Shown: positions 1 through 10,776, numbered from the stretch's first letter. The stretch is DNA of 64,000 bases from Pseudomonas viridiflava (GCF_900601905.1 NZ_UWFA01000289.1:124001-188000), one strand, 5' to 3'. Notes: generated by a model not told the origin, from the letters alone. Made by a program: numbers and translations.

Positions 1-51
1 GCCCTGCGTGAACTGCACATCCGTTTGCGCGAGCAGCCAAAGGCTGAGTAA
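1..51 (+). CDS. aspS: Aspartyl-tRNA synthetase, C-terminal end (partial)
   Basis: Only the last 16 codons and the stop lie in the window. They read ALRELHIRLREQPKAE, which matches the usual C-terminus of Pseudomonas aspartyl-tRNA synthetase. The aspS-yebC-ruvC order is standard in the genus and supports the call. The rest of the enzyme, including its class II aminoacylation core, lies upstream of the window and cannot be inspected. Confidence 0.8.
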   Translation, partial: ALRELHIRLREQPKAE

Positions 52-180
52 CGCGTGCTTGAAGCGCACCACGTCAACCGACGTGGCTGCGCTCGCTGTT
101 GCACCTTATTGAATTGAAGAAAGCTTGTTGCCCGCACCTGTGCGGGCGAAAAGTGTTGAAGAAAGAATCTGGAGCGAGAG

Positions 181-927
181 ATGGCAGGTCATTCTAAGTG
201 GGCGAACATCAAGCACCGCAAAGAGCGTCAGGATGCCAAGAAAGGCAAGATTTTCACCAAGTGGATTCGTGAGCTGACTGTCGCTGCCCGTCAGGGCGGT
301 GGTGATCCGGGCTCCAATCCTCGCCTGCGTCTGGCGCTGGACAAGGCCCTGGGTGCGAACATGACCCGTGACACCATCGATCGCGCTGTCGCTCGCGGCA
401 CGGGTGCTGCCGACGGTGACGATGTCGAAGAGCTGGGTTACGAAGGCTACGGCCCCGGTGGCGTGGCGATCATGGTTGAAACCATGACCGACAATCGTAA
501 CCGGACTGCGGCGGCCGTACGGCATGCCTTTACAAAATGCGGCGGTAACCTGGGCACTGATGGCTCGGTGGCTTATCTGTTTGATCGCAAAGGGCAGATT
601 TCCTTTGCAGCCGGTGTCGATGAAGATGCATTGATCGAAGCCGCCATGGAAGCCGACGCCGATGACGTCGTGAACAATGAAGACGGCAGCATCGACGTGT
701 TTACTTCGTTCTCAGGTTTTTATGCGGTACGTAACGCGTTGGAAGCGGCCGGATTCACCGCGAACGATGCTGAAATCGTCATGTTGCCAACCACCAGTGC
801 CGTGCTGGATCTGGAAACTGCCGAAAAGGTCCTCAAGCTGATCGACATGCTTGAGGACCTGGATGACGTGCAGAACGTCTATTCCAACGCAGAAATACCG
901 GATGAAGTGATGGAGCAGCTGGGCTGA
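181..927 (+). CDS. yebC: YebC/PmpR family protein
   Basis: The 248-residue product opens with the family signature [12 protein letters not shown] and has the full family length. The TACO1/YebC fold has three domains. Proteins of this family have been described both as DNA-binding regulators (PmpR in P. aeruginosa) and as ribosome-associated factors that help difficult peptide bonds, so the exact role is open. The start is supported by a GGAGCGAG ribosome site a few bases upstream. It lies between aspS and ruvC, its conserved position, and is probably co-expressed with the ruv genes. A short hairpin sits in the leader near 130-148. Confidence 0.95.
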   Translation: MAGHSKWANIKHRKERQDAKKGKIFTKWIRELTVAARQGGGDPGSNPRLRLALDKALGANMTRDTIDRAVARGTGAADGDDVEELGYEGYGPGGVAIMVETMTDNRNRTAAAVRHAFTKCGGNLGTDGSVAYLFDRKGQISFAAGVDEDALIEAAMEADADDVVNNEDGSIDVFTSFSGFYAVRNALEAAGFTANDAEIVMLPTTSAVLDLETAEKVLKLIDMLEDLDDVQNVYSNAEIPDEVMEQLG

Positions 928-1050
928 TAAAAGGTTGTCAGCTTTATTATTCGGGGCCGGAGCTACGAAGCGATCTATCGCTATCGGCCTCCGGCTTCTG
1001 CCTTTATGCTGCGATCTTCGCGATGTGTTACCTCTCAAGCTGCAGGCGTT

Positions 1051-1575
1051 ATGACTCTTATTCTTGGTATCGACCCCGGTTCGCGAATCACCGGCTATGG
1101 CGTGGTGCGTGATACCGGACGTGGCTGCGTTTATGTCGCCTCGGGCTGCATACGCACCGGCAGTGGCGAGCTGCATGAGCGCTTGCAGATTGTGTTTCGC
1201 GGCGTTCGTGAGGTCATCCAGACCTACGGCCCCGTGACCATGGGCATCGAAAAAGTCTTTATGGCACGCAATGCCGACTCGGCACTCAAGCTGGGGCAGG
1301 CGAGGGGAGCGGCGATTGTCGCGGGTGCCGAAGAAAGCCTGGAAATAGCCGAGTACACCGCCACTCAGGTCAAACAAGCCGTGGCGGGAACCGGTGCGGC
1401 CAATAAAGAACAGGTGATGATGATGGTCATGCACCTGCTCAAACTCACTCAGAAACCGCAGATCGATGCCTCCGACGCCCTGGCCATTGCTCTATGCCAT
1501 GCGCACACCCGCTCAAGTCTGATCCCCCATGGCCTGAACACGGCGCGCAGTCGCGGTGGTCGGTTGCGTCTCTAA
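1051..1575 (+). CDS. ruvC: Crossover junction endodeoxyribonuclease RuvC
   Basis: The 174-residue protein resolves Holliday junctions cut from RuvAB-bound intermediates. The RNase H-like core begins at once with [14 protein letters not shown], carrying the first catalytic Asp. The second acid is in [13 protein letters not shown], and the last ones are in [12 protein letters not shown]. An in-frame ATG 45 bases upstream exists, but the family starts at MTLILGID, so 1051 is chosen. It is followed by ruvA and ruvB, the partner branch-migration motor, after a 141-base gap that may hold a separate ruvAB promoter. Confidence 0.96.
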   Translation: MTLILGIDPGSRITGYGVVRDTGRGCVYVASGCIRTGSGELHERLQIVFRGVREVIQTYGPVTMGIEKVFMARNADSALKLGQARGAAIVAGAEESLEIAEYTATQVKQAVAGTGAANKEQVMMMVMHLLKLTQKPQIDASDALAIALCHAHTRSSLIPHGLNTARSRGGRLRL

Positions 1576-1716
1576 AGCGTGGGATAGAGATGCCGCGTCT
1601 CTGTTAGCATCATCTTCTTCAATTTTCCACTTGCAGGCGTCGAGACGAGTGCAATGATTGCGAACACTATTTCGCGCTGGTCCCTCGGGGATCGGCAATA
1701 CGAAAGGATTTGATAC

Positions 1717-2325
1717 GTGATTGGACGTTTGCGCGGTTTTCTGGCTGAAAAACAGCCGCCGCATCTGGTGCTGGATGTGAACGGTGTCGGCTATGAGATC
1801 GAGGTCCCCATGACCACGCTCTATCGCCTGCCCCATGTCGGCGAGCCGGTCACCTTGCACACGCACCTGGTAGTGCGCGAGGACGCCCATTTGCTCTACG
1901 GCTTTTATGAAAAGCGCGAGCGTGAGCTGTTCCGCGAGCTGATTCGCCTCAATGGCGTCGGGCCCAAGCTGGCGCTGGCCTTGATGTCCGGCCTTGAGGT
2001 CGATGAGTTAGTCCGGTGCGTTCAGGCCCAGGACACGTCGGCCCTGACCCGGATTCCCGGCGTTGGCAAGAAGACCGCCGAGCGCTTGCTGGTGGAACTC
2101 AAGGATCGCTTCAAGGCCTGGGAAACTCTGCCGGGTACTTTCACCCTGGTGTCCAGTGGTCCGGGCATGCCTGAACCCGTGGTGACGGCCGAGTCCGACG
2201 CCGTCAGTGCGCTGATTTCCCTGGGTTACAAGCCACAGGAAGCGAGCAAAGCCGTTTCCGCCATCAAGGAAAAAGATTTGAGCAGTGCTGATTTGATTCG
2301 ACGCGCATTGAAGGGAATGGCTTAA
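1717..2325 (+). CDS. ruvA: Holliday junction helicase subunit RuvA
   Basis: The 202-residue protein starts at GTG ([12 protein letters not shown]) with AAAGGAT upstream. It has the N-terminal OB fold, then two helix-hairpin-helix motifs ([12 protein letters not shown] and [13 protein letters not shown]) that bind the junction, an acidic linker and a small C-terminal domain from about residue 155 that contacts RuvB. RuvA tetramers hold the four-way junction while RuvB pumps DNA. The stop codon abuts the ruvB start directly, so translation is probably coupled. Confidence 0.96.
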   Translation: MIGRLRGFLAEKQPPHLVLDVNGVGYEIEVPMTTLYRLPHVGEPVTLHTHLVVREDAHLLYGFYEKRERELFRELIRLNGVGPKLALALMSGLEVDELVRCVQAQDTSALTRIPGVGKKTAERLLVELKDRFKAWETLPGTFTLVSSGPGMPEPVVTAESDAVSALISLGYKPQEASKAVSAIKEKDLSSADLIRRALKGMA

Positions 2326-3384
2326 GTGATTGATGCCGACCGCCTGATAACCGCCACCGGTGGCCGGGATCGTGATGAACAGCTCGATCGTGCCATCCGC
2401 CCCCTGAGCCTTGCCGACTACATTGGTCAGCCCACCGTGCGCGAGCAGATGGAGCTGTTCATCCAGGCCGCGCGAGGGCGTAACGAAGCGCTGGATCACA
2501 CGCTGATCTTCGGCCCACCGGGGTTGGGCAAGACCACCTTGGCCAATATCATTGCCCAGGAAATGTCCGTTTCGATCAAGAGCACCTCCGGTCCGGTGCT
2601 GGAGCGGCCCGGTGATCTGGCCGCGATCCTGACCAATCTCGAACCCAACGACGTGCTGTTCATTGACGAAATCCATCGCCTTTCACCCATCGTCGAGGAA
2701 GTGTTGTATCCGGCGATGGAGGATTTCCAGCTCGACATCATGATTGGTGAAGGTCCCGCTGCGCGCTCCATCAAGCTGGATCTGCCGCCGTTCACGCTGG
2801 TCGGCGCAACGACCCGGGCAGGCATGCTGACCAACCCGTTGCGTGATCGTTTCGGCATTGTGCAGCGCCTGGAGTTTTACAACATTGCCGACCTGGCCAC
2901 TATCGTGACCCGCTCGGCAGGCATTCTCGGTCTGCCGATCGAGCCGCAAGGCGCTTTCGAGATTGCCCGTCGTGCCCGGGGCACGCCACGTATCGCCAAC
3001 CGTCTGCTGCGCCGGGTCCGGGACTTCGCCGAAGTACGTGGCAAAGGGCACATCACCAAGCCCATCGCCGATCTGGCCTTGAATCTGCTGGACGTGGATG
3101 AACGCGGTTTCGACCACCAGGACCGGCGCCTGCTGCTGACCATGATCGAGAAGTTTGACGGCGGGCCGGTCGGGGTCGACAGCCTGGCAGCGGCCATCAG
3201 CGAAGAACGCCACACCATTGAAGACGTGCTCGAACCCTATTTGATCCAGCAAGGCTATATCATGCGCACACCACGCGGCCGGGTCGTGACCCGTCACGCG
3301 TATCTGCACTTCGGTCTGAACATTCCGTCGCGAATGGGCGAAATGCCAGGCGCTGAACAATTTGTTGCAGACGAAGACAATTAA
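2326..3384 (+). CDS. ruvB: Holliday junction branch-migration ATPase RuvB
   Basis: The 352-residue AAA+ motor starts at GTG immediately after the ruvA stop. Walker A (GPPGLGKTT) lies at about 63-71 and Walker B (DEIH) at about 114-117. The GATTRAG stretch downstream is the sensor region, and the C-terminal winged-helix domain ends the protein. It drives branch migration with RuvA and delivers junctions to RuvC, encoded just upstream. Length and motifs are those of a complete, ordinary RuvB. Confidence 0.97.
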   Translation: MIDADRLITATGGRDRDEQLDRAIRPLSLADYIGQPTVREQMELFIQAARGRNEALDHTLIFGPPGLGKTTLANIIAQEMSVSIKSTSGPVLERPGDLAAILTNLEPNDVLFIDEIHRLSPIVEEVLYPAMEDFQLDIMIGEGPAARSIKLDLPPFTLVGATTRAGMLTNPLRDRFGIVQRLEFYNIADLATIVTRSAGILGLPIEPQGAFEIARRARGTPRIANRLLRRVRDFAEVRGKGHITKPIADLALNLLDVDERGFDHQDRRLLLTMIEKFDGGPVGVDSLAAAISEERHTIEDVLEPYLIQQGYIMRTPRGRVVTRHAYLHFGLNIPSRMGEMPGAEQFVADEDN

Positions 3385-3521
3385 AACGCGCAAACCACTG
3401 ATTTATTCAGGCTTTGCGCGGTCAGACTGGCAGTTGCCACACGCAGACCGGTAATAACCTGCAAAACCATGAAAAACAGTTGTCGTGGCGGATTGGCAAC
3501 CTGAGGAGTAACCACTAGAGT

Positions 3522-3989
3522 ATGCGCGCGCAAAACGGGGTTCAGTCGTTCGCACATCGTTGTCGCGTTTATTACGAGGACACCGATGCTGGCGGCATCG
3601 TCTACTACGTCAATTATCTGAAATTCATGGAGCGGGCTCGTACCGAGCGGCTGCGGGAGTTGGGCTTTGCCCAATCCTCAATGGCGCAGGAAAACCTGCT
3701 GTTCGTCGTCCATTCCAGCGAGGCCCGCTACCACAAGCCGGCGCGACTGGACGATGAACTGCTGGTCAGCGCCGAAGTAATCGAATTGAACCGTGCCAGC
3801 CTGCGCTTCAAGCAACAGGTCAGGCGGGCCGCGGATGCAACGCTGCTCTGTGAAGGGCAGTTCTTGGTGGCGTGTGTGCGCGCCGATAGTTTGAAACCCC
3901 GGGCCATTCCCGAAGCTTTGCGTACGGCCTTTGCCGTCCAGAGCGGCGCGGGTACACATTCAGAGCAGGAGATAGAGCGTGGAAGCTAA
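3522..3989 (+). CDS. ybgC: Tol-Pal-associated acyl-CoA thioesterase YbgC
   Basis: The 155-residue hotdog-fold protein carries the 4-hydroxybenzoyl-CoA thioesterase signature [26 protein letters not shown], with the catalytic Asp in EDTD. It is the first gene of the Tol-Pal operon in most gamma-proteobacteria and hydrolyses short or hydroxylated acyl-CoA thioesters. Its link to envelope function is not settled. The start has GAGGAG upstream. Its 3' end overlaps the GTG start of tolQ by 11 bases. The 137 bases before it probably hold the operon promoter. Confidence 0.94.
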   Translation: MRAQNGVQSFAHRCRVYYEDTDAGGIVYYVNYLKFMERARTERLRELGFAQSSMAQENLLFVVHSSEARYHKPARLDDELLVSAEVIELNRASLRFKQQVRRAADATLLCEGQFLVACVRADSLKPRAIPEALRTAFAVQSGAGTHSEQEIERGS

Positions 3990-4674
3990 CGTCGTCGACC
4001 ATTCCTCCATGTGGAGTTTGGTCAGCAATGCCAGTGTTGTGGTTCAGTTGGTTATGCTGATCCTGGTGGCTGCTTCAGTCACTTCGTGGATCATGATTTT
4101 TCAGCGCAGCAACATGCTGCGCGCTGGACGCCGGGCACTGGACAGCTTCGAGGAGCGTTTCTGGTCCGGCATCGACCTGTCCAAGCTGTACCGTCAGGCC
4201 GGCAGCAATCCGGACCCTGATTCGGGTGTGGAACAGATCTTCCGCGCCGGTTTCAAGGAATTCTCCCGTCTGCGTCAACAGGCTGGTGTTGATCCCGAGG
4301 CCGTGATGGAAGGCGTGGCCCGTGCCATGCGGGTTGCCATCTCCCGTGAGGAAGAAAAGCTCGAAGCGGGTCTGCCTTACCTCGCCACTGTTGGCTCTGT
4401 CAGCCCGTACATCGGTCTGTTCGGTACCGTCTGGGGCATCATGAACTCCTTCCGCGGCCTGGCCACGGCGCAGCAGGCGACCCTCGCCACCGTTGCTCCG
4501 GGTATCGCCGAAGCCTTGATCGCAACAGCCATTGGCCTGTTTGCGGCGATTCCTGCAGTAATCGCTTACAACCGTTTCGCAGCACGCAGCGAGACTTTGA
4601 TCAGCCGTTACTACACCTTCGCCGACGAATTCCAGGCCATCCTGCACCGTAAAGTGCACACCAGCGAAGAGTGA
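3979..4674 (+). CDS. tolQ: Tol-Pal proton channel subunit TolQ
   Basis: The 231-residue MotA/TolQ/ExbB-family inner-membrane protein begins at GTG inside the end of ybgC. Three membrane segments are visible: one near the N-terminus ([20 protein letters not shown]) and two in the C-terminal half around the [10 protein letters not shown] and [12 protein letters not shown] stretches. With TolR it uses the proton gradient to energise TolA, which acts in outer-membrane constriction during division. A 14-base gap separates it from tolR. Confidence 0.96.
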   Translation: MEANVVDHSSMWSLVSNASVVVQLVMLILVAASVTSWIMIFQRSNMLRAGRRALDSFEERFWSGIDLSKLYRQAGSNPDPDSGVEQIFRAGFKEFSRLRQQAGVDPEAVMEGVARAMRVAISREEEKLEAGLPYLATVGSVSPYIGLFGTVWGIMNSFRGLATAQQATLATVAPGIAEALIATAIGLFAAIPAVIAYNRFAARSETLISRYYTFADEFQAILHRKVHTSEE

Positions 4675-4688
4675 GCAGGTAATTCCCA

Positions 4689-5153
4689 ATGGCTTTAATC
4701 GCTCGAGATCGCCGCAGAAAACGCAAGCCGGTTGCCGAAATGAACGTGGTTCCGTACATCGACGTCATGTTGGTGTTGCTGGTCATCTTCATGGTCACCG
4801 CTCCCATGATCAACCAGGGCGTGAAAGTCGATTTGCCCAAAGTCTCCAGCGAGGCTTTGCCGCAAGACAACAACAATCAGGTCCTGACCATTTCGATCAA
4901 GGCTGACAAGACCTACTACTGGAACGTTGGTAGCGAGGTCGATACCGACAAGCAGATGGACAAGGCCATGACCTTGCCGCAGTTGACCAACGCCGTGACC
5001 AAGATCGTTGCAGCCGGTCGTGAGGCCGGCAAGCAGACTCAAGTCTTCATCCGTGGCGACAAGACTGTCGACTACGGCTCTGTGATGGGCACGATGGGTG
5101 GGCTGCAGAAAGCCGGGGTCGGGAATGTTGGCTTGATTACTGAGGCCCCCTGA
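4689..5153 (+). CDS. tolR: Tol-Pal proton channel subunit TolR
   Basis: The 154-residue ExbD/TolR protein has one N-terminal membrane helix, VVPYIDVMLVLLVIFMVTAPM, containing the proton-carrying Asp, and a periplasmic domain that can bind peptidoglycan. It pairs with TolQ to form the motor that moves TolA. The stop codon overlaps the tolA ATG by one base (TGATG), so the two are translationally coupled. Confidence 0.96.
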   Translation: MALIARDRRRKRKPVAEMNVVPYIDVMLVLLVIFMVTAPMINQGVKVDLPKVSSEALPQDNNNQVLTISIKADKTYYWNVGSEVDTDKQMDKAMTLPQLTNAVTKIVAAGREAGKQTQVFIRGDKTVDYGSVMGTMGGLQKAGVGNVGLITEAP

Positions 5154-6247
5154 TGCAGCCGATTCGAGAGCCATCCGCCTCGGAGAATTACTTCTGGCCT
5201 AGTGTCTGGGCCGTGGCGCTGCACATCCTGATTTTTGGCATGCTGTTCGTCAGTTTTGCCATGACCCCGGATCTGCCGGAAGCCAAGCCTATCGTTCAGG
5301 CGACCCTCTATCAGCTCAAGTCCAAGAGCCAGGCGACGACCCAGACCAATCAGAAAATCGCTGGCGAGGCGAAAAAGACTGCTGCACGACAGACTGAAGT
5401 CGAACAGCTGGAACAGAAAAAAGTCGAGCAGGAAAAGCAGGAAGCTGTAAAAGCTGCGGAACAAAAGAAAGAAGAGGCTGCTCAAAAAGCCGAAGAACAG
5501 AAAGCTGAAGCGGCGGCAGAGAAAGCCGAAGCAGCCAAGGCCGAAGCGGCGAAGAAAGCCGACGAAGCTAAAAAGGCTGATGAAGCCAAGAAAGCCGACG
5601 CGAAAAAGGCTGAAGAGAAACAACTGGCTGACATAGCCAAGAAGAAAGCCGAAGACGACGCCAAGAAAAAGGCCGAGGAAGACGCCAAGAAAGCTGCTGC
5701 CGAGGAAGCCAAGAAACAGGCTGCCGACGACGCGAAGAAAAAAGCCGCCGAGGATGCCAAGAAAAAGGCCGCCGAGGACGCTAAAAAGAAAGCTGCTGAC
5801 GACGCCAAGAAAAAAGCCACTGCCGATGCTGCCAAGAAGGCGCAGGAAGCGGCCCGTAAATCTGCCGAAGACAAAAAGGCTCAGGCCTTGGCTGACTTGC
5901 TCTCCGATAAAACGGAACGGCAACAGGCGCTGGCGGATGAGCAAGGCGACGAAACGGCAGGTAGCTTCGATGATTTGATCCGTGTTCGTGCCTCCGAAGG
6001 CTGGAGTCGACCACCGTCGGCGCGTAACAACATGACTGTTATCCTGCAGATCAACATGTTGCCGGACGGTACGATTACTTCGGTTTCGGTCGCGAAATCC
6101 AGCGGGGATGGTCCGTTTGACAGTTCCGCAGTAGCAGCGGTCAAGAACATTGGACGTTTGACGGAAATGCAGGGTATGAAACCGGCTGACTTCGCTCAAT
6201 ATCGTTCATTCAAGATGACATTCACACCTGGAGATCTAGCCTTGTGA
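5153..6247 (+). CDS. tolA: Tol-Pal energy-transducing protein TolA
   Basis: The 364-residue protein has a single N-terminal membrane anchor (about 17-38), a very long alanine/lysine/glutamate-rich helical region (about 75-250) and a compact C-terminal domain that contacts TolB and Pal. The middle is made of degenerate KKAAEDA-type repeats (about 5380-5900) that favour an extended helix spanning the periplasm. The repeats are also a likely place for length variation between strains. The stop overlaps the GTG start of tolB by four bases. Confidence 0.95.
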   Translation: MQPIREPSASENYFWPSVWAVALHILIFGMLFVSFAMTPDLPEAKPIVQATLYQLKSKSQATTQTNQKIAGEAKKTAARQTEVEQLEQKKVEQEKQEAVKAAEQKKEEAAQKAEEQKAEAAAEKAEAAKAEAAKKADEAKKADEAKKADAKKAEEKQLADIAKKKAEDDAKKKAEEDAKKAAAEEAKKQAADDAKKKAAEDAKKKAAEDAKKKAADDAKKKATADAAKKAQEAARKSAEDKKAQALADLLSDKTERQQALADEQGDETAGSFDDLIRVRASEGWSRPPSARNNMTVILQINMLPDGTITSVSVAKSSGDGPFDSSAVAAVKNIGRLTEMQGMKPADFAQYRSFKMTFTPGDLAL

Positions 6248-7548
6248 TCAAGCTTTTTCGAGGACTGCTAGTAGTCGTTCTCTGTTGTGCAGCCGGGATG
6301 GTTGCGGCAGAAGAGAAGAACATTCTGGTCACCAGCGGCAGTGACCGCGCCACGCCGATTGCTGTCGTGCCGTTTGGCTGGCAGGGCGGTAACGTCCTGC
6401 CGGAAGACATGGGCGAAATCGTCGGCAATGACCTGCGCAACTCGGGTTACTACTCGCCGATCCCCAAGCAGAACATGATCAGCCTGCCGACCCAGGCAAG
6501 CGAAGTCATCTTTCGTGACTGGAAAGCGCTGGGTGCCCAGTACGTTATGGTCGGCAACATTGTGCCTGCAGGCGGTCGTTTGCAGATTCAGTACGCGCTG
6601 TTCAACGTCGCGACCGAACAGCAAGTGCTGACCGGTAACGTTTCCGGGACCAATGACCAGCTGCGCGATATGGCGCACTACATTGCCGACCAGTCGTTCG
6701 AGAAACTGACCGGTATCAAGGGCGCGTTCTCGACTCGTATGTTGTACGTGACGGCGGAACGCTTCTCTGAAAACAACACGCGCTTCACGCTGCAGCGTTC
6801 GGATTACGACGGCGCACGCGCTGTAACCCTGCTGCAATCGCGTGAGCCGATTCTGTCGCCGCGTTTCGCGCCGGATGGCAAGCGCATCGCCTACGTTTCG
6901 TTTGAACAGAAGCGTCCGCGCATTTTCGTTCAGCACATCGATACCGGTCGTCGGGAACAGATCACCAACTTCGAAGGCCTCAACGGCGCGCCTGCATGGT
7001 CGCCCGATGGCAGCAAGCTGGCGTTCGTACTGTCTAAAGACGGCAACCCTGAAATCTATGTCATGAATCTGGCTTCGCGTGCTTTGAATCGCGTGACCAA
7101 TGATTCGTCGATCGATACCGAACCGTTCTTCGGCAAGGATGGCTCGACGCTGTACTTCACGTCGGACCGTGGCGGCAAGCCACAGATCTACAAAACCAAC
7201 ATCAATGGTGGTGGTGCTGAACGAGTCACTTTCGTCGGTAACTACAACGCCAACCCGAAATTGTCAGCCGATGAAAAGACGCTGGTAATGATTCACCGGC
7301 AGGATGGCTTCACAAACTTCAAGGTAGCCGTGCAGGATTTGGCCCGTGGTAACGTAAAAATCCTCACAGATAGCAACCTTGATGAGTCGCCTACTGTTGC
7401 GCCCAACGGCACCATGGTAATCTACGCCACCCGCCAGCAGGGCCGGGGAGTCTTGATGCTCGTGTCCATTAACGGACGCGTAAGGCTCCCGCTTCCTACC
7501 GCTCAAGGCGAAGTCAGAGAACCGTCCTGGTCCCCTTACCTGAACTGA
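6244..7548 (+). CDS. tolB: Tol-Pal periplasmic beta-propeller TolB
   Basis: The 434-residue protein begins at GTG and has a Sec signal peptide ending near VAAEE (about residue 22). An N-terminal alpha/beta domain precedes a six-bladed propeller built of repeated units such as [20 protein letters not shown]. TolB binds Pal and, through its N-terminus, TolA. The 55-base gap to pal contains a new AGGAG ribosome site, so pal may also be made independently at higher levels. Confidence 0.96.
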   Translation: MIKLFRGLLVVVLCCAAGMVAAEEKNILVTSGSDRATPIAVVPFGWQGGNVLPEDMGEIVGNDLRNSGYYSPIPKQNMISLPTQASEVIFRDWKALGAQYVMVGNIVPAGGRLQIQYALFNVATEQQVLTGNVSGTNDQLRDMAHYIADQSFEKLTGIKGAFSTRMLYVTAERFSENNTRFTLQRSDYDGARAVTLLQSREPILSPRFAPDGKRIAYVSFEQKRPRIFVQHIDTGRREQITNFEGLNGAPAWSPDGSKLAFVLSKDGNPEIYVMNLASRALNRVTNDSSIDTEPFFGKDGSTLYFTSDRGGKPQIYKTNINGGGAERVTFVGNYNANPKLSADEKTLVMIHRQDGFTNFKVAVQDLARGNVKILTDSNLDESPTVAPNGTMVIYATRQQGRGVLMLVSINGRVRLPLPTAQGEVREPSWSPYLN

Positions 7549-7603
7549 CGCGGCGCTACAAAAAGATTTGCTTAACACACTGGGGTTCATTAGGAGTTTC
7601 ACG

Positions 7604-8104
7604 ATGGAAATGCTGAAGTTTGGTAAATTTGCTGCGCTGGCTCTGGCCATGGCTGTAGCTGTAGGTTGCTCGTCCAAAGGCGGCGACAACGCCGGTGCAG
7701 GCGCTGCTGTTGATCCAAATGCTGGTTACGGCTCCAACACTGGCGCTGTAGATGGCTCCCTGAGCGAAGAAGCTGCTCTGCGCGCTATCACCACTTTCTA
7801 CTTCGAATACGACAGTTCGGACTTGAAACCAGAAGCCATGCGCGCTCTGGACGTTCACGCCAAAGACCTGAAAGGCAATGGCGCACGCGTCGTTCTGGAA
7901 GGCAACACCGACGAACGTGGTACTCGCGAGTACAACATGGCACTGGGCGAGCGTCGTGCGAAAGCCGTTCAGCGCTACCTGGTTCTGCAAGGTGTTTCCC
8001 CAGCTCAGCTGGAACTGGTTTCCTACGGCGAAGAGCGTCCAGTTGCTACCGGCAACGACGAGCAGTCCTGGGCTCAAAACCGTCGCGTCGAACTGCGTAA
8101 GTAA
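7604..8104 (+). CDS. pal: Peptidoglycan-associated lipoprotein Pal
   Basis: The 166-residue outer-membrane lipoprotein has a signal peptide ending in the lipobox AVGC (Cys about residue 22). After a Gly/Ala-rich linker comes an OmpA-like peptidoglycan-binding domain with the motif [19 protein letters not shown]. It anchors the outer membrane to the wall and is the end point of the Tol machinery. The start chosen has AGGAG eight bases upstream; an earlier in-frame codon would spoil the signal peptide. Codon use is strongly biased, as expected for an abundant protein. Confidence 0.97.
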   Translation: MEMLKFGKFAALALAMAVAVGCSSKGGDNAGAGAAVDPNAGYGSNTGAVDGSLSEEAALRAITTFYFEYDSSDLKPEAMRALDVHAKDLKGNGARVVLEGNTDERGTREYNMALGERRAKAVQRYLVLQGVSPAQLELVSYGEERPVATGNDEQSWAQNRRVELRK

Positions 8105-8110
8105 TTTGAC

Positions 8111-8929
8111 ATGCGAACGTGCCGACGTGCTGTAACCGTATTGGCCCTCACTCTTCCGCTATTTGCGTGGGGTGCGGCTCCTGTGGTCGATAACAATTCT
8201 GGCTCTGGCAGCAGCAGTTATCCGCCAGCAGGTTATGGCACGTCCGGCGCCTATGCCGGGGGAGGGGTTTCGGCCCCGCCCTCGGCACAAGGTCAGCTGT
8301 TCATGCAGTTGCAACAGATGCAAGACGAGATCGCGCGTTTGCGCGGTATGGTCGAGGTCCAGCAGAACGATATCCAGCGCATGAAGCAGGAAGCGCTCGA
8401 GCGGTATCAGGATCTGGATTCACGCATAGGAGCAGGCGGCGCAGCCGCAGCGGCTTCCAATAATTCTCAAACCTCTGGCGGCGACATCAACGCCAGCGGT
8501 ACACCTGCCGCACCGGCTGCTCAAGCACCGATGACAGGCACTGAACCACCTGATCCGGCCAAGGAGAAGCTTTATTACGAAGCTGCCTTTGACCTGATCA
8601 AGGCCAAGGATTTCGATAAGGCCAGCCAGGCTTTCACCGCTTTCCTGCGCAAATACCCAAACAGCTCTTACGCGGGTAACGCTCAATACTGGCTGGGTGA
8701 AGTGAATCTGGCCAAAGGCGATCTGCAAGGCGCAGGTCAGGCATTTGCCAAGGTAAGCCAGGCTTACCCGAAGCACGCCAAGGTACCTGACTCCCTTTAC
8801 AAGCTGGCTGACGTAGAGCGCCGCCTGGGTCATAACGACAAGGTCAAAGGCATTCTGCAGCAGGTCGTCGCCCAATATCCGGGCACATCCGCTGCCCAAT
8901 TGGCGCAGCGAGACCTTCAGCGTTTGTAA
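8111..8929 (+). CDS. cpoB: Cell division coordinator CpoB (YbgF)
   Basis: The 272-residue periplasmic protein has a signal peptide (cleavage near AWGAAP), an N-terminal coiled coil (about 58-110, FMQLQQMQDEIARLRGMVEV) that trimerises, a low-complexity Ala/Ser/Pro linker, and tetratricopeptide repeats from about residue 150 to the end. In E. coli it coordinates Tol with PBP1B peptidoglycan synthesis. It starts six bases after pal and closes the operon; a rho-independent terminator follows. Confidence 0.93.
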   Translation: MRTCRRAVTVLALTLPLFAWGAAPVVDNNSGSGSSSYPPAGYGTSGAYAGGGVSAPPSAQGQLFMQLQQMQDEIARLRGMVEVQQNDIQRMKQEALERYQDLDSRIGAGGAAAAASNNSQTSGGDINASGTPAAPAAQAPMTGTEPPDPAKEKLYYEAAFDLIKAKDFDKASQAFTAFLRKYPNSSYAGNAQYWLGEVNLAKGDLQGAGQAFAKVSQAYPKHAKVPDSLYKLADVERRLGHNDKVKGILQQVVAQYPGTSAAQLAQRDLQRL

Positions 8930-8950
8930 AAGCCTGACCCGTCATTCAAG

Positions 8951-8976
8951 AAAGCCGCGCTTGTCGCGGCTTTTTT
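8951..8976 (+). terminator. Rho-independent terminator after cpoB
   Basis: A perfect 9-base stem AAAGCCGCG / CGCGGCTTT with a five-base loop runs into a T-tract, 22 bases after the cpoB stop. It ends the Tol-Pal transcript before queE. Confidence 0.85.
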
Positions 8977-9100
8977 CGTTAGAATTCGCCACCCGAAATT
9001 CCGGTATTTATTACGCTTCTCTGGATTCTGCGTTGGCAGGGTGTTTTGAAGTGCCTGACGGAGGCGGACGGCCTGTCTAGCTGTTACGCCCGTGGCCCCT

Positions 9101-9748
9101 ATGCAAGAAACATTACGTATCACCGAAGTCTTTTACTCGTTACAGGGTGAGACACGTACAGCAGGCCTGCCCACTGTATTTGTCCGCCTCACCGGCTGCC
9201 CGCTGCGCTGCCAATATTGCGACAGTGCCTACGCGTTCAGTGGCGGTACGATTCAGAGCCTGGACGACATTCTCGCTCAGGTCGCCGAATACCGTCCGCG
9301 CTACGTTTGTGTGACGGGCGGCGAGCCGCTGGCCCAGCCCAATGCGATCCCGCTGCTCAAGCGTCTGTGCGACGCCGGTTACCAGGTCTCGCTGGAAACC
9401 AGTGGTGCACTGGATATTTCCGCGGTCGACACCCGCGTCAGCCGCATTCTTGATCTGAAAACCCCAGGCTCGAAAGAAGTGGCGCGCAATCGCTATGAGA
9501 ACATCGACCTGCTGACGCCCAACGATCAGGTCAAGTTCGTCATCTGTTCGCGGGAAGACTACGACTGGGCGGTTTCCAAGCTGATCCAGTATGGTCTCGA
9601 GCGTCGCGCCGATGAGGTGTTGTTTTCTCCCAGTCACCATGAGCTGAACGCCAGGGACCTGGCGGACTGGATCGTGGCTGACAACCTGCCGGTGCGCCTG
9701 CAGATGCAGCTGCATAAATTTCTCTGGAACGATGAGCCGGGGCGCTGA
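9101..9748 (+). CDS. queE: 7-carboxy-7-deazaguanine synthase QueE
   Basis: The 215-residue radical-SAM enzyme converts 6-carboxytetrahydropterin to 7-carboxy-7-deazaguanine in queuosine synthesis. It contains the cluster motif CPLRCQYC (Cx3Cx2C) and a GGEPLAQPN stretch that helps bind SAM. The start [17 protein letters not shown] fits the family; an upstream in-frame GTG at 9092 adds only three residues. It is followed two bases later by queC. The spacer before it was checked for a preQ1-type riboswitch and none was recognised. Confidence 0.93.
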   Translation: MQETLRITEVFYSLQGETRTAGLPTVFVRLTGCPLRCQYCDSAYAFSGGTIQSLDDILAQVAEYRPRYVCVTGGEPLAQPNAIPLLKRLCDAGYQVSLETSGALDISAVDTRVSRILDLKTPGSKEVARNRYENIDLLTPNDQVKFVICSREDYDWAVSKLIQYGLERRADEVLFSPSHHELNARDLADWIVADNLPVRLQMQLHKFLWNDEPGR

Positions 9749-9765
9749 ACATGAGTGAATCAACC

Positions 9766-10440
9766 ATGACTGAAAAAAGAGCGGTAATCCTGCTGTCTGG
9801 CGGCCTCGATTCCGCCACCGTCGTCGCAATGGCGCGTGAGCAGGGTTACGCCTGTTACACCATGAGTTTCGACTACGGCCAGCGCCATCGCGCCGAACTG
9901 GACGCCGCCGCCCGTGTGGCGCGGGATCTGGGGGCGGTCGAGCACAAGGTGATTGGCCTTGATCTCAACGGCATCGGCGGCTCGGCGCTGACCGACACAT
10001 CAATCGACGTACCGGAAACGCCTGGCGAGGGCATTCCCGTGACCTACGTCCCTGCGCGCAATACGGTGTTCCTGTCTCTGGCACTTGGCTGGGCTGAAGT
10101 GCTGGATGCGCGGGACATCTTCATTGGTGTCAACGCTGTGGATTATTCCGGTTACCCGGATTGCCGACCTGAGTTCATCGAGTCTTTCGAGCGCATGGCC
10201 AACCTGGCTACCAAAGCGGGCGTCGAGGGCAACGGCTTCACCATCCAGGCGCCACTACAGAATCTGAGCAAGGCCGATATCGTTAAGGCCGGCGTGCGTC
10301 TGGGTGTCGACTACAGCCTCACTGTTTCCTGCTATCAGGCCGATGATCAGGGCCGCGCATGCGCCAAATGCGACAGCTGCCGACTGCGTGCAGAAGGCTT
10401 TGCAGCCGCCGGAATCAGCGACCCAACACGTTATTTTTAA
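9766..10440 (+). CDS. queC: 7-cyano-7-deazaguanine synthase QueC
   Basis: The 224-residue enzyme makes preQ0 from the QueE product using ATP and ammonia. It shows the PP-loop SGGLDSATV and the zinc-binding cysteine set CYQ...CAKCDSC near the C-terminus. An in-frame ATG at 9751 would add five residues; the family usually starts at the MTEKRAV-type sequence, so 9766 is preferred without strong ribosome-site support either way. It lies just upstream of tRNA-Lys, as in other pseudomonads. Confidence 0.93.
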   Translation: MTEKRAVILLSGGLDSATVVAMAREQGYACYTMSFDYGQRHRAELDAAARVARDLGAVEHKVIGLDLNGIGGSALTDTSIDVPETPGEGIPVTYVPARNTVFLSLALGWAEVLDARDIFIGVNAVDYSGYPDCRPEFIESFERMANLATKAGVEGNGFTIQAPLQNLSKADIVKAGVRLGVDYSLTVSCYQADDQGRACAKCDSCRLRAEGFAAAGISDPTRYF

Positions 10441-10458
10441 AATAATTCAGTTTAGGTG

Positions 10459-10486
10459 TTGAATTACTCATAGAAATCAGTAATAT
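10459..10486 (+). promoter_or_regulatory. Probable sigma-70 promoter of tRNA-Lys
   Basis: TTGAAT (10459-10464) and TAATAT (10481-10486) are 16 bases apart. They are followed by a GCGCC discriminator typical of stable-RNA genes, 17 bases before the tRNA 5' end. Confidence 0.6.
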
Positions 10487-10503
10487 ACGCGCCACGCAAC
10501 AGA

Positions 10504-10579
10504 GGGTCGTTAGCTCAGTTGGTAGAGCAGTTGGCTTTTAACCAATTGGTCGTAGGTTCGAATCCCACACGACCCACCA
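10504..10579 (+). tRNA. tRNA-Lys (anticodon TTT)
   Basis: A 76-base cloverleaf with encoded CCA. The acceptor arms GGGTCGT and ACGACCC pair, the D-arm reads AGCTCAGTTGGTAGAGC, the anticodon loop is CTTTTAA, and the T-arm contains GGTTCGAATCC. This locus next to queC is a known insertion site for genomic islands in P. aeruginosa (the exoU/PAPI-2 type tRNA-Lys). Confidence 0.97.
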
Positions 10580-10599
10580 TTTTTAGACGTCAAAGTTGT

Positions 10600-10643
10600 A
10601 AAGCTGTAAGGCCCGTGAAAATGTGGCCTTACAGCTTTTTTTT
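10600..10643 (+). terminator. Terminator of tRNA-Lys (repeat copy A)
   Basis: The stem AAGCTGTAAGGCC / GGCCTTACAGCTT (13 bases, perfect) is followed by a run of eight T. A closely related hairpin lies at 13899-13942, on the other side of the four-gene cassette. Confidence 0.9.
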
Positions 10644-10776
10644 CGTTTTCAATTCCCCGCCTTCTCCCTGTCCGCCTCATCCGCCTCATCTGTCTCGCGC
10701 AGCACGACTGTAATATCACTTTAATATCAATGCCGTAGAGTTGTGCCTTTAATGAATTTGAAGGTTCGGCACGCTC

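Noticed and set aside
5380..5900. Tandem repeat block
   Set aside because: These are the degenerate KKAAEDA codon repeats of tolA, normal for the protein, not a separate repeat element or CRISPR array.
5072..6199. Long minus-strand frame opposite tolA
   Set aside because: A phenylalanine/leucine-rich shadow of the Lys/Ala/Glu codons of tolA repeats, not a gene.
8977..9100. Possible preQ1 riboswitch before queE
   Set aside because: No compact C-rich hairpin-pseudoknot pattern was found; the spacer holds only the cpoB terminator and an ordinary leader.
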